Shown piece after piece: positions 40,619 through 49,344 of a DNA stretch of 64,000 nt. The translations under genes and the position numbers were made by a program. Source of the stretch: Gordonia iterans (GTDB lineage Bacteria; Actinomycetota; Actinomycetes; Mycobacteriales; Mycobacteriaceae); NCBI RefSeq assembly GCF_002993285.1, contig NZ_CP027433.1, forward strand, positions 3,100,001-3,164,000, written 5' to 3'. The notes beneath the pieces were generated by a model. It saw nothing but the letters and a program-made list of their open reading frames with translations, was not told the DNA's origin and ran no database searches. Numbering within the stretch: the first letter of the stretch is position 1; each line of letters begins with the position of its first letter.

Positions 40619-41407
40619 CTACTTTCCGGTGAATTCGGCCTTGCCCGGGCCGTTCTCGATGAACGACGCCATGCCGATGGCACGGTCGTCGGTGGCGAAC
40701 AGGGACGCGAACAGCTGCGCCTCGATCTTCAGGCCGGTCTCCAGGTCGGTCTCCAGGCCCTGATCGATCGCGGCCTTGGCCGCGGCGATCGCCGCCGAGG
40801 CGCCGCCGGTGAACCTGCTCGCCCAGGTCAGGGCGGCGTTGTACACCTCGTCCGGGGCGACGACCTCGTCGACCAGACCGATCTGCAGGGCCTCCTCGGC
40901 ACCGACGAAGCGGCCCGTGAAGACCATGTCCTTGGCACGGGAGGGGCCGACGAGCCGGGCCAGGCGCTGGGTGCCGCCGCCGCCGGGGATCACTCCGAGC
41001 AGCACCTCGGGAACCCCGAGCTTGGCGTTGTCTCCGGCGATACGACGGTCCGCGCCGAGCGCGACCTCCAGGCCGCCGCCGAGCGCGTAGCCGGTGATCG
41101 CGGCGACCGTCGGCTTGGTGATCTCGGAGATCGCGCCCAGGCCGCGCTGGAGTCGGCGAGCGATCTTGGCCATCTCCTGGAAGGAGATGTCGTTCATCTC
41201 CTTGATGTCGGCGCCGGCCGCGAACACCTTGGGTCCGCCGTAGACGACGACGGCCTTGATGTCGTCGCGCGCGTTCGCCTCGGCCGCCGCGGCGACGAGC
41301 TCGTCCTGCACCTGACGGTTCAGCGCGTTCATCGGCGGCCGGTGCAGTTTGACGGTGCCGACGCCGGGGTGGTCCTGCGAGGTCTCGAGAGTCACGAACT
41401 CAGCCAT
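40619..41407 (-). CDS. echA17: Enoyl-CoA hydratase/isomerase (EchA17-like)
   Basis: 262 residues, crotonase fold. Both catalytic glutamates of classical hydratases are present: Glu in GYALGGGLEVALG and in VPEVLLGVIPGGGGTQRL. The oxyanion-hole segment KVFAAGADIKEM is typical. Expected to hydrate trans-2-enoyl-CoA in fatty-acid oxidation. ATG 41407 lies 7 nt after TAGCCT. First gene of the operon with the two methyltransferases, matching Rv3039c. Divergent from the primase-polymerase gene. Confidence 0.92.
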   Translation of the reverse strand: MAEFVTLETSQDHPGVGTVKLHRPPMNALNRQVQDELVAAAAEANARDDIKAVVVYGGPKVFAAGADIKEMNDISFQEMAKIARRLQRGLGAISEITKPTVAAITGYALGGGLEVALGADRRIAGDNAKLGVPEVLLGVIPGGGGTQRLARLVGPSRAKDMVFTGRFVGAEEALQIGLVDEVVAPDEVYNAALTWASRFTGGASAAIAAAKAAIDQGLETDLETGLKIEAQLFASLFATDDRAIGMASFIENGPGKAEFTGK

Positions 41408-41414
41408 GAGGTGC

Positions 41415-41420
41415 AGGCTA
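41415..41420 (-). promoter_or_regulatory. -10 hexamer TAGCCT, leaderless echA17 promoter
   Basis: On the minus strand TAGCCT is followed by 7 nt and the ATG. Confidence 0.6.
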
Positions 41421-41473
41421 CCGGGTGCCTGCCTGCCGGAACCAACTGCGTCCGCCGCCGGCACACCGGCGCG

Positions 41474-41479
41474 TAACGT
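41474..41479 (+). promoter_or_regulatory. -10 hexamer TAACGT, leaderless primase-polymerase promoter
   Basis: TAACGT, 6 nt, then ATG at 41486. Confidence 0.6.
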
Positions 41480-41485
41480 CGAACC

Positions 41486-42520
41486 ATGTCCGACGATGCC
41501 CGGCAAGTCGAGGTGCCCGGTCCGCGCGGAGCGGACGGGAACGACACAATTCGCACCATTCGTCTCAGCAGTCCCGATCGCGTGTACTTTCCGCAGCCCG
41601 GCTACACCAAAGGCGACCTCGCGAACTACTACCTGAGCGTCGGCGAGGGGATCACCCGCGCGCTCGACCGGCGCCCCTGCATGCTGCACCGCTTCCCCAA
41701 GGGCCTCGCGGGGAAGAAGGTCCACCAGAAGAAGCTGCCCGCCGGCGCACCGGACTGGGTGCAGACGGTGCCGATCTACTTTCCGCGCTTCTCCCGGACC
41801 GTCGACGAGCTGTGCGTGACCGAGCTCGGCGCGGTGATCTGGGCAGTGCAGATGTCGACCGTGGAGTTCCATCCGTGGAACTCCCGGCGCGACCTGATGG
41901 TCGGACCCGGCCGGTTCGCCGCTGGCGGCGACGTCGAGAAGCCCGACGAGTGGCGGATCGATCTGGACCCGATGCCCGAATGCGACTTCGCCCGAGTGCG
42001 ACGCGTCGCCCATGCCGCGCACGAACTGCTCGACGAGCTCGGCATCCGGGGTTTCCCGAAGACCTCCGGCGGCGGCGCCGGGAGCGCAGCGAGCGGGCCG
42101 AATCACGTCAGCGGTCTGCACATCTATGTCCGGATCGTGCCGGAGTGGGGTTTCGCCGACGTACGACGAGCCGCGCTCGCCTTCGGCGCCGAACTGGCCC
42201 GGCGGCTGCCCGACGACGCCACGGTCACCTGGTGGCGCAAGGACCGCGATCCGTCGAAGGTGTTCGTCGACTTCAACCAGAACGCCCGCGACCACACCAT
42301 GGCGGCCGCGTACTCGGTCCGCTCGACGCCGATCGCCACGGTGAGCGCGCCGATCGACTGGAGCGAGCTCGACGACGCCGAGCCCGACGACTTCACGATC
42401 GCGACGATGCCTGAGCGATTCGCGCGGATCGGAGATCTCTTCGCCCCGATCGACGACGTCACCCATCGTCTGGACACCCTCCTGGAGTGGGCCGCCCGCG
42501 ACGAGGCCGCCGCGGAGTAG
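41486..42520 (+). CDS. LigD-type primase-polymerase (stand-alone PolDom) with motif insertion
   Basis: 344 residues. Archaeo-eukaryotic primase fold as in the polymerase domain of LigD: VYFPQPGYTKGDLANYYLSV, MLHRFPKGLAGKKVHQKKLP, STVEFHPWNSR, motif I DLDPMPECDF with the metal aspartates, and motif III-like KVFVDFNQNARDHTMAAAYSVR. Acts in gap filling or end joining. Conserved motif II, normally an uninterrupted SGG/SGx-G-xH-xYV, here reads TSGG, then GAGSAASGPNHVS, then GLHIYV. The inserted DNA (42073-42100) resembles the repeat in the GT4 gene. Stand-alone PolDom proteins exist in mycobacteria; no ku or ligase gene is nearby. Confidence 0.88.
   Translation: MSDDARQVEVPGPRGADGNDTIRTIRLSSPDRVYFPQPGYTKGDLANYYLSVGEGITRALDRRPCMLHRFPKGLAGKKVHQKKLPAGAPDWVQTVPIYFPRFSRTVDELCVTELGAVIWAVQMSTVEFHPWNSRRDLMVGPGRFAAGGDVEKPDEWRIDLDPMPECDFARVRRVAHAAHELLDELGIRGFPKTSGGGAGSAASGPNHVSGLHIYVRIVPEWGFADVRRAALAFGAELARRLPDDATVTWWRKDRDPSKVFVDFNQNARDHTMAAAYSVRSTPIATVSAPIDWSELDDAEPDDFTIATMPERFARIGDLFAPIDDVTHRLDTLLEWAARDEAAAE
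42073..42100 (+). repeat. GCCGGGAGCGC element inside the primase-polymerase gene
   Basis: GCCGGGAGCGCAGCGAGCGG then GCCGAATC, matching the core of the GT4 36-bp repeat (GCCGGGAGCGCGCGAGCGGG CCGATC) with a one- to two-base shift. In frame, encoding GAGSAASGP inside motif II. Confidence 0.78.
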
Positions 42521-42531
42521 ACGACGCCCGG

Positions 42532-42667
42532 GGTCTCGATACGGCTCGGCTAGCGCCTCGCCTACTCGACCACCAAACGGCCTCGCCTACTCGACCACCA
42601 GAACGGCGGGCCCGGAGCCGGTGGTCGAATAGCGGGACGAACGCAGTGAGACGCGCGTATCGAGACC
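42532..42667. repeat. Long palindrome, GGTCTCGATACG...CTACTCGACCACC family, copy 1
   Basis: Left arm starts GGTCTCGATACGGCTCGGC and runs to CTACTCGACCACC; right arm starts GGTGGTCGAATAGCGGG and ends CGTATCGAGACC. A duplicated CTCGCCTACTCGACCACC lies in the centre. Elements of this type are frequent in Gordonia and related genomes. Confidence 0.85.
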
Positions 42668-42710
42668 CCGCACCCGGGCGCACCTGTAGGGGTGGTCCCG
42701 GACTTGTCAG

Positions 42711-42760
42711 GGTGGTCGAGTAGTGGGGCGAACGCAGCGAGTCCCGCGTATCGAGACCCC
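42711..42760. repeat. Orphan half of the GGTCTCGATACG palindrome
   Basis: GGTGGTCGAGTAGTGGGGCG ... CGTATCGAGACCCC, corresponding to the right arm of copies 1 and 2 without a left partner. Confidence 0.75.
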
Positions 42761-42767
42761 CACCCAC

Positions 42768-42864
42768 CGAAACCAGGGTGCCCGGCACCGCAGTCTCGAC
42801 GTGGCACCCCCAGCCGAAGGTGCCAGAACGAATCGACTGTGCCCGGCACCCTCATCTCGACCCG
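42768..42864 (+). repeat. 97-bp GGTGCC palindromic element, copy C
   Basis: Same length, order and orientation as copies A and B (36910, 38246). First palindrome intact (GGTGCCCGGCACC), second one base changed (TGTGCCCGGCACC). Confidence 0.85.
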
Positions 42865-42881
42865 TTCGACGCGCCCACCAC

Positions 42882-43042
42882 GGTCTCGATACGGCTCGGC
42901 TAGCGCCTCGCCTACTCGACCACCAAAACGGCTCGCGTACTCGACCGCCACACGGCCTCGCGTACTCGACCACCAGAACGGCGGGACCGGACCTGGTGGT
43001 CGAGTAGCGGGCGAACGCAGTGAGTCCCGCGTATCGAGACCC
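42882..43042. repeat. Long palindrome, GGTCTCGATACG family, copy 2
   Basis: The left arm begins GGTCTCGATACGGCTCGGC and reaches CTACTCGACCACC, like copy 1. The centre is enlarged by two further CTCGCGTACTCGACC units. Right arm GGTGGTCGAGTAGCGGGCG ... CGTATCGAGACC. Confidence 0.85.
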
Positions 43043-43063
43043 CCAATCGGGCGGCCGGTGCGG

Positions 43064-44200
43064 CTACGGCGTGGCGGCGTACGCGGCGGCGAGGTCGATC
43101 CGGACCCACCCGCCGTTGACGCCGGACTGATCGAGCGGATAGCCCGGCCCGACCGCCGTGCGGCGCAGGATGTCCAGGCGCTGCGCGTCGGACAGGTGCG
43201 GGAAGCGGGTGCGCAGAAGCGCGGCCGCGGATGCCGGGATCGTGCTCTTCATGGTCGGGAACACCGGATCGAAGCTGTAGACCATGTCGGCGCGATGCGA
43301 GGCCAGGGCCTGCGCGGTGGGCTGGACGGTGGGATCGGCGGCGACCACACGCGCCAGCGGCTGGCCCAGGGCCTTCGACAACTGCGTACGCAGCTGGGTG
43401 CCGGCTTCCCGGATGAGCCGGGAGAACGCCGGATCGTTCAGTCGCGCCGCGGCCAGATCCTGGCCCATGATCCGCCCGCCCATCACGTCGAGCGGGTAGT
43501 GCACGCCGAGCACGATCCGGCTCCGGCCGATGTCCCCTGAGCGGGCGATGATCTGCGGGCCGAGTTCGGGGATCCAGGACGCTAGGAGGGCGCCGGTCCA
43601 GTACCCCATCGCGGTGTGCCCCGAGGGGTACGAACCGTTGCCGGCGACGTCGGAGTACACCGAGCCGCCCGGACGGTCGTAGCGCTTGATCTTCCGCGGG
43701 GCGGCCTCGAACGGGCGCGGGTTGTCGTAGTACTCCTTCTCCAGCAGCGTCGTCCCGAGCGGCAACATGGTGCGCGCGGTGTAGCCGCTGGTGAGCTGCT
43801 CGACCTTCGGCAGCTTCCCGGCGGCCAGCAGCGACCGGAAGGCCGCACCGGCACGGTCGCCGAGCGCATAGGTCATCGAGAGCAGGCGATCGTCGTAGTT
43901 GATCTCGATCGCATCCTTGCGCTGCGCAGGATCGGCCGCGTGGTTGATCTCGATCACCGTGTCGAGGTTCTGCTTGATCACCTTCGGGTGGTGCTCGCGC
44001 AGGACGGTGAAGCCGTCGAGCACCGGGATGTAGGTGCCGCCCGGCGGGATGTCGGACTCGAACGGCCCGACCAGCTGCGCGGGCCCGAAGCCGGCCGGCG
44101 CAGCCTGCGCGGGCGGGGCCGCGACCGTCGTCGAGAAGCTCGTGAGGAGCAGGGCGAGGGAACTGAACAGGCTCAGAAAGAGCAATCGGCTACGTGTCAC
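43064..44200 (-). CDS. Secreted class A-type acid phosphatase (PAP2 family)
   Basis: 378 residues. N-terminal signal peptide (LLFLSLFSSLALLLTSFS...AQAAPA). PAP2 signature in three parts: YYDNPRPFEA (Arg-Pro), GNGSYPSGHTAMGY and SRIVLGVHYPLDVMGGR, supplying the phosphohistidine mechanism. Non-specific phosphomonoesterase outside the membrane is the usual role. GTG 44200 is chosen as the start nearest the signal peptide; a weak GGGAG lies 12 nt upstream. Convergent with the primase-polymerase gene across the repeat region. Confidence 0.87.
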   Translation of the reverse strand: MTRSRLLFLSLFSSLALLLTSFSTTVAAPPAQAAPAGFGPAQLVGPFESDIPPGGTYIPVLDGFTVLREHHPKVIKQNLDTVIEINHAADPAQRKDAIEINYDDRLLSMTYALGDRAGAAFRSLLAAGKLPKVEQLTSGYTARTMLPLGTTLLEKEYYDNPRPFEAAPRKIKRYDRPGGSVYSDVAGNGSYPSGHTAMGYWTGALLASWIPELGPQIIARSGDIGRSRIVLGVHYPLDVMGGRIMGQDLAAARLNDPAFSRLIREAGTQLRTQLSKALGQPLARVVAADPTVQPTAQALASHRADMVYSFDPVFPTMKSTIPASAAALLRTRFPHLSDAQRLDILRRTAVGPGYPLDQSGVNGGWVRIDLAAAYAATP

Positions 44201-44312
44201 GACGATCAGATTCTCCCGCTCCCGGCCGCCGCGCAAGTTCTCACCCGGCAGCAAGATTCCAGACACCTGACCGTCATCTTCGCGCCGCTTTCGACGCCGG
44301 TGCGCACGGGTG

Positions 44313-45146
44313 TCATCGGTCGCCGAGCCGATCGAGGCGGCCGTCGCTCAGGGCGGCGAAGTAGTCCGCCGAGTCGTCGAACCCGAGCCCGAGGATGCCT
44401 TCGCCGTCGGAGACCCGTGGCTCGATCGGGGAGATGACGCGGGATGCGCCCATCAACTCGGCGACGGTGCCGAACCGTGCGATCTCGCGAAGCTGCGTCC
44501 ACGTCGGCGGAAGCAGAAAGCGACGCCCGCTCTCCCAGTCGGCGAGTGCCAGCCGCGCAGTCCGCCATTCGGTCGCCTCGGCCTCGGTGGTCGCGCCGTC
44601 CGCGGCGTGCCCGTCGGGCAGCGCGGCGAGGAAGAAGCGAGTGTCGTAGCGTCGTCGTTCGTTCTTCGGGGTGATCCAATGCGCCATCGGCGCCAGCAGA
44701 TCGGCGCGCAGCACCAGGTCGTTGTCGCTCAGGAACTGCGCGAACGAGAGGTCCTTGCCGACCAGCCGCGCGCGCTCGCCGGCGAACGCCGACGGGTCCG
44801 GCGAGACGGCGTCTTCGGTGCCCGCGAGCAGCACGCCGCATTCCTCGAAGGTCTCCCGGACCGCCGCCGAGACCAGTGCCCGGGCCGTCGCCTCGTCGGT
44901 GGACAGCCGCTCGGCCCACCATGCAGGCCCCGGGCCGGCCCACCGGATCTGCGCGTCGCGGTCGCGGTCGTCGACTCCCCCGCCCGGAAAGACGGTCATA
45001 CCGCCGGCGAACGCCATCTGCTTGACGCGGTGCTGGAGGAAGACCTCGATGCCTGCGTCTCCGTCGCGCACCAGGACGACGGTCGACGCGTCGCGCAGCG
45101 GGGCGACCTCGGGGGCGGCAGCGGTCTGCTCTTCCGACGGGCTCAT
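44313..45146 (-). CDS. Nudix hydrolase (Rv3040c-like)
   Basis: 277 residues. VFPGGGVDD and, after a long inserted loop, AAVRETFEECGVLL together form the Nudix box in the split form seen in NUDT7/NUDT19-like CoA-diphosphatases. The substrate could be a nucleotide-linked acyl compound (inference). ATG 45146 has GAGGAGGA upstream. By family and position it resembles Rv3040c; next upstream is the ABC ATPase, 71 bp away. Confidence 0.87.
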   Translation of the reverse strand: MSPSEEQTAAAPEVAPLRDASTVVLVRDGDAGIEVFLQHRVKQMAFAGGMTVFPGGGVDDRDRDAQIRWAGPGPAWWAERLSTDEATARALVSAAVRETFEECGVLLAGTEDAVSPDPSAFAGERARLVGKDLSFAQFLSDNDLVLRADLLAPMAHWITPKNERRRYDTRFFLAALPDGHAADGATTEAEATEWRTARLALADWESGRRFLLPPTWTQLREIARFGTVAELMGASRVISPIEPRVSDGEGILGLGFDDSADYFAALSDGRLDRLGDR

Positions 45147-45217
45147 CCGGCGATCCTCCTCCGCGACCGCACCGAGTGAGCGGTCGCATAGTCCTCTTCT
45201 CCGGACTGTAGCCCGCG

Positions 45218-46054
45218 TCACTCCGCGGCGCGGCGGTGACCTCCCGGCCGGCGTGCCCGGCGTGCGAAGTAGCGATCGTCGTCGCGAGTGAGCGCGATGG
45301 ACTGCCGGAAGGTCGCGGTCAGATTCTCCGCGGTCAGCGTGACTTCCAGCGGACCCTGGGCGGTCACCTCGCCCTCGGACAGCATGAGGAGATTGGTGAA
45401 TCCCGGCGGGATCTCCTCGACGTGATGGGTGATGAGCACGATCGCCGGGGCGTCCGGGTCGGCGGCGAGCGCACCCAGGCGAGCGACCAGTTCCTCGCGG
45501 CCGCCCAGGTCGAGTCCGGCGGCCGGCTCGTCGAGCAGGAGCAGTTCCGGGTCGGTCATCAGTCCGCGCGCGATCAGCACCCGTTTGCGCTCGCCTTCCG
45601 ACAGCGTCCCGAAAGTGCGGTCGACGAGGTGCTCCGCGCCCATCGACTCGAGGACCTCGATGGCGCGTTCGCGATCGAAGTCGTCGTACTCCTCGCGCCA
45701 GCGCCCGAGCACCGAGTAGCCGGCCGAGATCACCAGATCGGCGACCACTTCGCCGGGCGGCACGCGTCCCGCCAGGGCCGAACTGACCAATCCGATGCGG
45801 GTGGTCAGGTCACGGAGATCGGTGCGCCCCAACTGTTCTCCGAGGACGAACGCCGTGCCCGAGGTCGGGTGCTCGATGGCCCCGGCCATCCGCAGCAGCG
45901 ACGTCTTGCCCGCCCCGTTCGGGCCGATGATCACCCAGCGCTCGTCGAGTTCCACCTGCCAGTCGATCGGACCGACCAGCGTCTTGCCGCCGCGGGCCAG
46001 CGTCACGTCGTGGAAATCGAGGATCAGATCGGGATCGGTCAGCGCGTCAGTCAC
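45218..46054 (-). CDS. ABC transporter ATPase-like protein (Rv3041c-like)
   Basis: 278 residues, one ABC domain: Walker [13 protein letters not shown]-loop region RIGLVSSAL (no Gln at the usual place), signature [15 protein letters not shown], Walker [17 protein letters not shown]-loop ITHHVEEIP. No permease is encoded beside it, as with the ModF/YlmA-type soluble ABC proteins. GTG 46054 is preferred by similarity, but it lacks a Shine-Dalgarno sequence; GTG 46081 is an alternative. Confidence 0.88.
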   Translation of the reverse strand: MTDALTDPDLILDFHDVTLARGGKTLVGPIDWQVELDERWVIIGPNGAGKTSLLRMAGAIEHPTSGTAFVLGEQLGRTDLRDLTTRIGLVSSALAGRVPPGEVVADLVISAGYSVLGRWREEYDDFDRERAIEVLESMGAEHLVDRTFGTLSEGERKRVLIARGLMTDPELLLLDEPAAGLDLGGREELVARLGALAADPDAPAIVLITHHVEEIPPGFTNLLMLSEGEVTAQGPLEVTLTAENLTATFRQSIALTRDDDRYFARRARRPGGHRRAAE

Positions 46055-46125
46055 ACCCCCATGATGCACCCCGGCGACCACGCTTCCGGGAATACCTCGC
46101 CGGTGCGGCGGACTTGAACCGGTAT

Positions 46126-47193
46126 GTGAGTCAGATCAGCGTTCCCGTGTCCCTCCTCGACCTCGCGCAGGTCGGCCCCGGCGAAACCGTCCGCGAGGCC
46201 TTGCATCATTCTCTCGAGCTGGCCCGGTTCGCCGACAGCACCGTGCCCGACAGGACCGTCGCCGACCGCAACGACGCCGGCGCCGGCGGATTCCGGCGAC
46301 TCTGGTACGCCGAGCATCACAACATGGCCGCGATCGCCTCGGCCGCTCCCGCCGTGCTGATCGCGCGCATGGCCGCGGCGACCTCCCGCATCCGGCTGGG
46401 CGCGGGCGGCGTGATGCTGCCCAACCACTCGCCCCTGGCGATCGCCGAGCAGTTCGGCACCCTGGCCGAATTGTTCGGCGACCGGATCGACCTCGGCCTC
46501 GGCCGCGCACCCGGCGGCGACCGGGCCACCTTCGCGGCCCTGCGGCGCAGTCCGGCCGACGCGGACCAGTTCCCTCGCGACGTCGTCGAACTGCAGGGCT
46601 ACCTGCGCGGCATACCGCAGACCTTCGAGACCGCGCAGGACCCGGCGGCCGGCGTCGTCGCCACACCCGGCGCCGGCACCGACGTCCCCCTGTACATCCT
46701 CGGATCGTCGCTCTTCGGCGCCCAGCTCGCCGCCTATCTCGGCCTCCCCTACGCGTTCGCCTCCCACTTCGCCCCGGCCGCGCTGGAACAGGCGATCAGC
46801 CTGTACCGCAAGGAGTTCCGACCGGCGCAGACGCCCGACGGCGGCACGACCGAGCCGTATGTGATCGCCGCGGCCGCGGTCATCGCGGACGCCGACGCCG
46901 AGCTCGCCGCACGACAGTTGCACGAGGCCAAGCGGCAGCGCGCCAAGTTCCTGTTCGCCCGCGACCGCACGCTGTCCGACGACCAGGCCGACGCCCTGCT
47001 GGCCGGTCCCGCCGGACGCCAGGTCGACGAGATGCTGCGCTACGCCGCCGTGGGCACACCCGAGCACGTGCGCGACGAGCTGAACCGCTTCGCCGAGCAC
47101 GCCCAGGCGGACGAGCTGATGCTCGGCTCCCTGGCCCCGAACCGCGCGGTCTGGTTCGGGACGGTAGAGAAGCTCGCACAACTCGCGGCGTGA
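46126..47193 (+). CDS. LLM-class flavin-dependent oxidoreductase (MsnO8-like)
   Basis: 355 residues of the bacterial luciferase-like fold. [55 protein letters not shown] and [16 protein letters not shown] are signatures of the MsnO8 subgroup, which uses reduced FMN and oxygen. Substrate unknown. Start GTG 46126 is uncertain: no ribosome binding site or good -10 is visible, and TTG 46114 is in frame. Divergent from the ABC ATPase gene. Confidence 0.85.
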   Translation: MSQISVPVSLLDLAQVGPGETVREALHHSLELARFADSTVPDRTVADRNDAGAGGFRRLWYAEHHNMAAIASAAPAVLIARMAAATSRIRLGAGGVMLPNHSPLAIAEQFGTLAELFGDRIDLGLGRAPGGDRATFAALRRSPADADQFPRDVVELQGYLRGIPQTFETAQDPAAGVVATPGAGTDVPLYILGSSLFGAQLAAYLGLPYAFASHFAPAALEQAISLYRKEFRPAQTPDGGTTEPYVIAAAAVIADADAELAARQLHEAKRQRAKFLFARDRTLSDDQADALLAGPAGRQVDEMLRYAAVGTPEHVRDELNRFAEHAQADELMLGSLAPNRAVWFGTVEKLAQLAA

Positions 47194-47202
47194 CGCGCGG
47201 CC

Positions 47203-47952
47203 TCAACCGAGCGCGCTCCGATCGCCGTCCTCGGGCGGCCGGAACTCCGCGATCACGGTGCAGCTCCCCGGCGCCACCTCGGTGTAGCCGGCATCGCGCA
47301 CTGCGACGGCGCGGCCGGCGCGTTCGTCGTCGAGCAGCGTCGCCCACCGCTGGGCGCCGGCCTGCCGCACGGTCAGCGGGCAACCGCTCCGGTACCACTC
47401 CTCCACCTGATCGGCGGGCACCAGCGGGGCGCCCAGCATCGAGGCGTGCGACACCTGCGCCGCGAGCTTGCCGACGGTCATCGGCAGGTTCGGCGCCACC
47501 CAGAGGCACAGCCCTTCCGCTGGAGTGGACGGCAGGTCGCCCTCCACGTCGGTCCCCTCGATCTGCAGCCGGGTCAGCCGCCGATCGGTGTCGCCGACCG
47601 GGCCGGGCACGAACGCTCGTGCCTGCGCACCGGCGCAGTCGACCGTCACTCCCGGAACCTCCTGCGCGGCGCGCCACTGCGCTCCCCGCGCACGTCGGGC
47701 GATCTTCCGGATCCGCCCCGCACACCACCGATCGAAGGCCTCCGCCCACTCGCCGTCGGGCTCGGCCCGGGGATCCAGGCAGGCCAGCACCGTCGCCCGG
47801 GCGACGGCCTCCAGGAGCGCCGTCCGGTCCGGCGGATCGGACTTCTCGATGCGCAGCACCAGCGGCATCGCCAGCACCCGCGCCGGATCCTCCGGGTCGG
47901 CCACCTGCGGCGCGTACCCGGCGAAGCGGGCCATTCTGCCGTTCAACCCCAT
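47203..47952 (-). CDS. PTH2-type peptidyl-tRNA hydrolase domain protein
   Basis: 249 residues. The C-terminal half is a PTH2 domain: PMTVGKLAAQVSHASMLGA (compare the archaeal/eukaryal MSKGKIAAQ-AHA), GCPLTVRQAGAQRWATLL and DAGYTEVAPGSCTVIAEF. The N-terminal 120 residues hold PLVLRIEKSDPPDR and a basic helix and are not recognised. Could recycle peptidyl-tRNA alongside the usual Pth1. ATG 47952 lies 6 nt after TACCGT. Convergent with the LLM oxidoreductase, 9 bp between stops. Confidence 0.8.
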   Translation of the reverse strand: MGLNGRMARFAGYAPQVADPEDPARVLAMPLVLRIEKSDPPDRTALLEAVARATVLACLDPRAEPDGEWAEAFDRWCAGRIRKIARRARGAQWRAAQEVPGVTVDCAGAQARAFVPGPVGDTDRRLTRLQIEGTDVEGDLPSTPAEGLCLWVAPNLPMTVGKLAAQVSHASMLGAPLVPADQVEEWYRSGCPLTVRQAGAQRWATLLDDERAGRAVAVRDAGYTEVAPGSCTVIAEFRPPEDGDRSALG

Positions 47953-47958
47953 CGGCTC

Positions 47959-47964
47959 ACGGTA
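47959..47964 (-). promoter_or_regulatory. -10 hexamer TACCGT, leaderless PTH2 promoter
   Basis: On the minus strand TACCGT is followed by 6 nt and the ATG. Confidence 0.55.
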
Positions 47965-48120
47965 TCGCGTGCGCCGTCGTCTCTCCTCGCCGGGAGATGA
48001 GCCGCCCGGCCGGGAGCGTTCTGCGCGACTCGGACGCAACCCGCGCCGACGCCGTCATCGATACGGATGACTTCTCCCCTGCGCGGTGCCGAGAGGCCGG
48101 AAGGCGCACGTCGCACCGGT

Positions 48121-48126
48121 TAGACT
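48121..48126 (+). promoter_or_regulatory. -10 hexamer TAGACT upstream of the deacetylase-like gene
   Basis: TAGACT 29 nt before the GTG at 48156, leaving room for a short leader that carries GGAGGGA at 48144-48150. Confidence 0.45.
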
Positions 48127-48155
48127 GACCGGAGCATTCGCGCGGAGGGACAGAG

Positions 48156-49334
48156 GTGGCGATGGCGGCGAAGCGTCTGTGGGGTGGGTTGGGCACGCGT
48201 CTCGCCGCGCTGGTCCTCGGCGCGTCCCTGGCACTGGGAGCGACCGCGTGCGGCGGAGAGATCCAAGGCCGGGCCCTGCGCGGCCCGAGCCCCAGCACCG
48301 AGGGCCTGCAGAAGCCGGTCCGGGTGGCCTCCAACGTCCCGATGAAGAAGCTGGCACCCGGGGAGAAGCCGCCCCAGTTCATCCTGTTCTCGTTCGACGG
48401 CGTCGGCGTCGGCGAGAACTGGGACCTGTTCCTCGACGTGTCCAAGGAGACCGATTCCCGGTTCACCGCGCTGATGACCGGGCTGTACTTCCTCACCGAC
48501 GCGGCACGCAAGAAGTACCGCGGACCCGGCCATCGGCCCGGTGAATCGTCGATCGCCTTCGGCGGCACCAAGGCCGAGGTCGTCGAGCAGATCGAGTACC
48601 TGAACAAGACCTGGTACGACGGTCATGAGATGGGCACCCACTTCGTCGGGCACTTCTGCGCCGGCACCAAGCACCCGGGGAAGGCGTGGACCACCAAGGA
48701 CTGGAACCACGAGTTGGACCAGTTCTTCTCGCTCATGGTCGACTGGCGCAAGAACACCGGCATCACCACCGGCCCCGACCTGGCCTTCGGTCCCGACGTC
48801 GTCAAGGGCGGGCGCACCCAGTGTCTGGAAGGATCCCCGCGGGCGCTCTTCCCGGCGCTCCGCGCGCACGACATGACCTGGGACTCGTCGTTCCCCGCAC
48901 CAGAACCCGGCGTCCGCTGGCCGCATCAGCAGGGCGGCATCTGGGAGTTTCACGTTCCGGTCACCTGGTCGCCACCGCTCAAACGCAGGCAGATGGCACT
49001 GGACTACAACTACTGGTTCAGCGTCAACGGCGCGAAGAACGTTCCGCGCGACGCCCCGCGCATCCGCCGGATCGTCAAGCAGAGCTACGACTACATCTAC
49101 AAGCGCGCGTACGAGGGCAACCGCGCCCCCGTGGTGATCGCCAACCACTTCAACGACTGGAGCGGCAACGCCTTCAACCCGGCGACGGCCGACTTCATGC
49201 GTGACGCGTGCGTCAAACCCGAGACCATCTGCGCCACGCACCAGGACGTGATCGCCTGGATGGAGTTGCAGGACCCCGCCGTGCTCAAAGAACTCCAGGC
49301 GCGCCCCGCAGTCGCGGTGGACGCCCGGCGCTGA
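48156..49334 (+). CDS. Polysaccharide deacetylase-like lipoprotein
   Basis: 392 residues. Signal with lipobox LGATACG, then a NodB/CE4-like barrel in which the metal triad seems to be Asp in LFSFDGVGVG and the histidines of HEMGTHFVGHF. The usual TFDDG has only one Asp, so the catalytic base may differ. Later FAPEPG-like and WEFHVPV segments and HFNDWSGNAF near the C-terminus are typical of a long-form actinobacterial group. Probably removes acetyl groups from a cell-envelope polysaccharide, but it could be inactive. GTG 48156 has GGAGGGA upstream; it ends against the tandem array next to serB. Confidence 0.75.
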   Translation: MAMAAKRLWGGLGTRLAALVLGASLALGATACGGEIQGRALRGPSPSTEGLQKPVRVASNVPMKKLAPGEKPPQFILFSFDGVGVGENWDLFLDVSKETDSRFTALMTGLYFLTDAARKKYRGPGHRPGESSIAFGGTKAEVVEQIEYLNKTWYDGHEMGTHFVGHFCAGTKHPGKAWTTKDWNHELDQFFSLMVDWRKNTGITTGPDLAFGPDVVKGGRTQCLEGSPRALFPALRAHDMTWDSSFPAPEPGVRWPHQQGGIWEFHVPVTWSPPLKRRQMALDYNYWFSVNGAKNVPRDAPRIRRIVKQSYDYIYKRAYEGNRAPVVIANHFNDWSGNAFNPATADFMRDACVKPETICATHQDVIAWMELQDPAVLKELQARPAVAVDARR

Positions 49335-49344
49335 GCCACCCGCT

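Larger units (their letters stand above)
42521..43063. other. 543-bp convergent intergenic region made of repeats
   Basis: Between the convergent primase-polymerase and PAP2 phosphatase genes. Holds two long palindromes of the GGTCTCGATACG family, one orphan half and one 97-bp GGTGCC element. No credible gene; open frames here are repeat-derived. Confidence 0.85.

Noticed and set aside
40711..42466. Long N-terminal extension of echA17 opposite the primase-polymerase gene
   Set aside because: The frame is open but lacks family similarity, while the ATG at 41407 has a well-placed -10 and gives a full crotonase domain.
43064..44200. Loss of function in the PAP2 phosphatase
   Set aside because: All three signature parts (Arg-Pro, PSGH, SR...H...D) are present in order.
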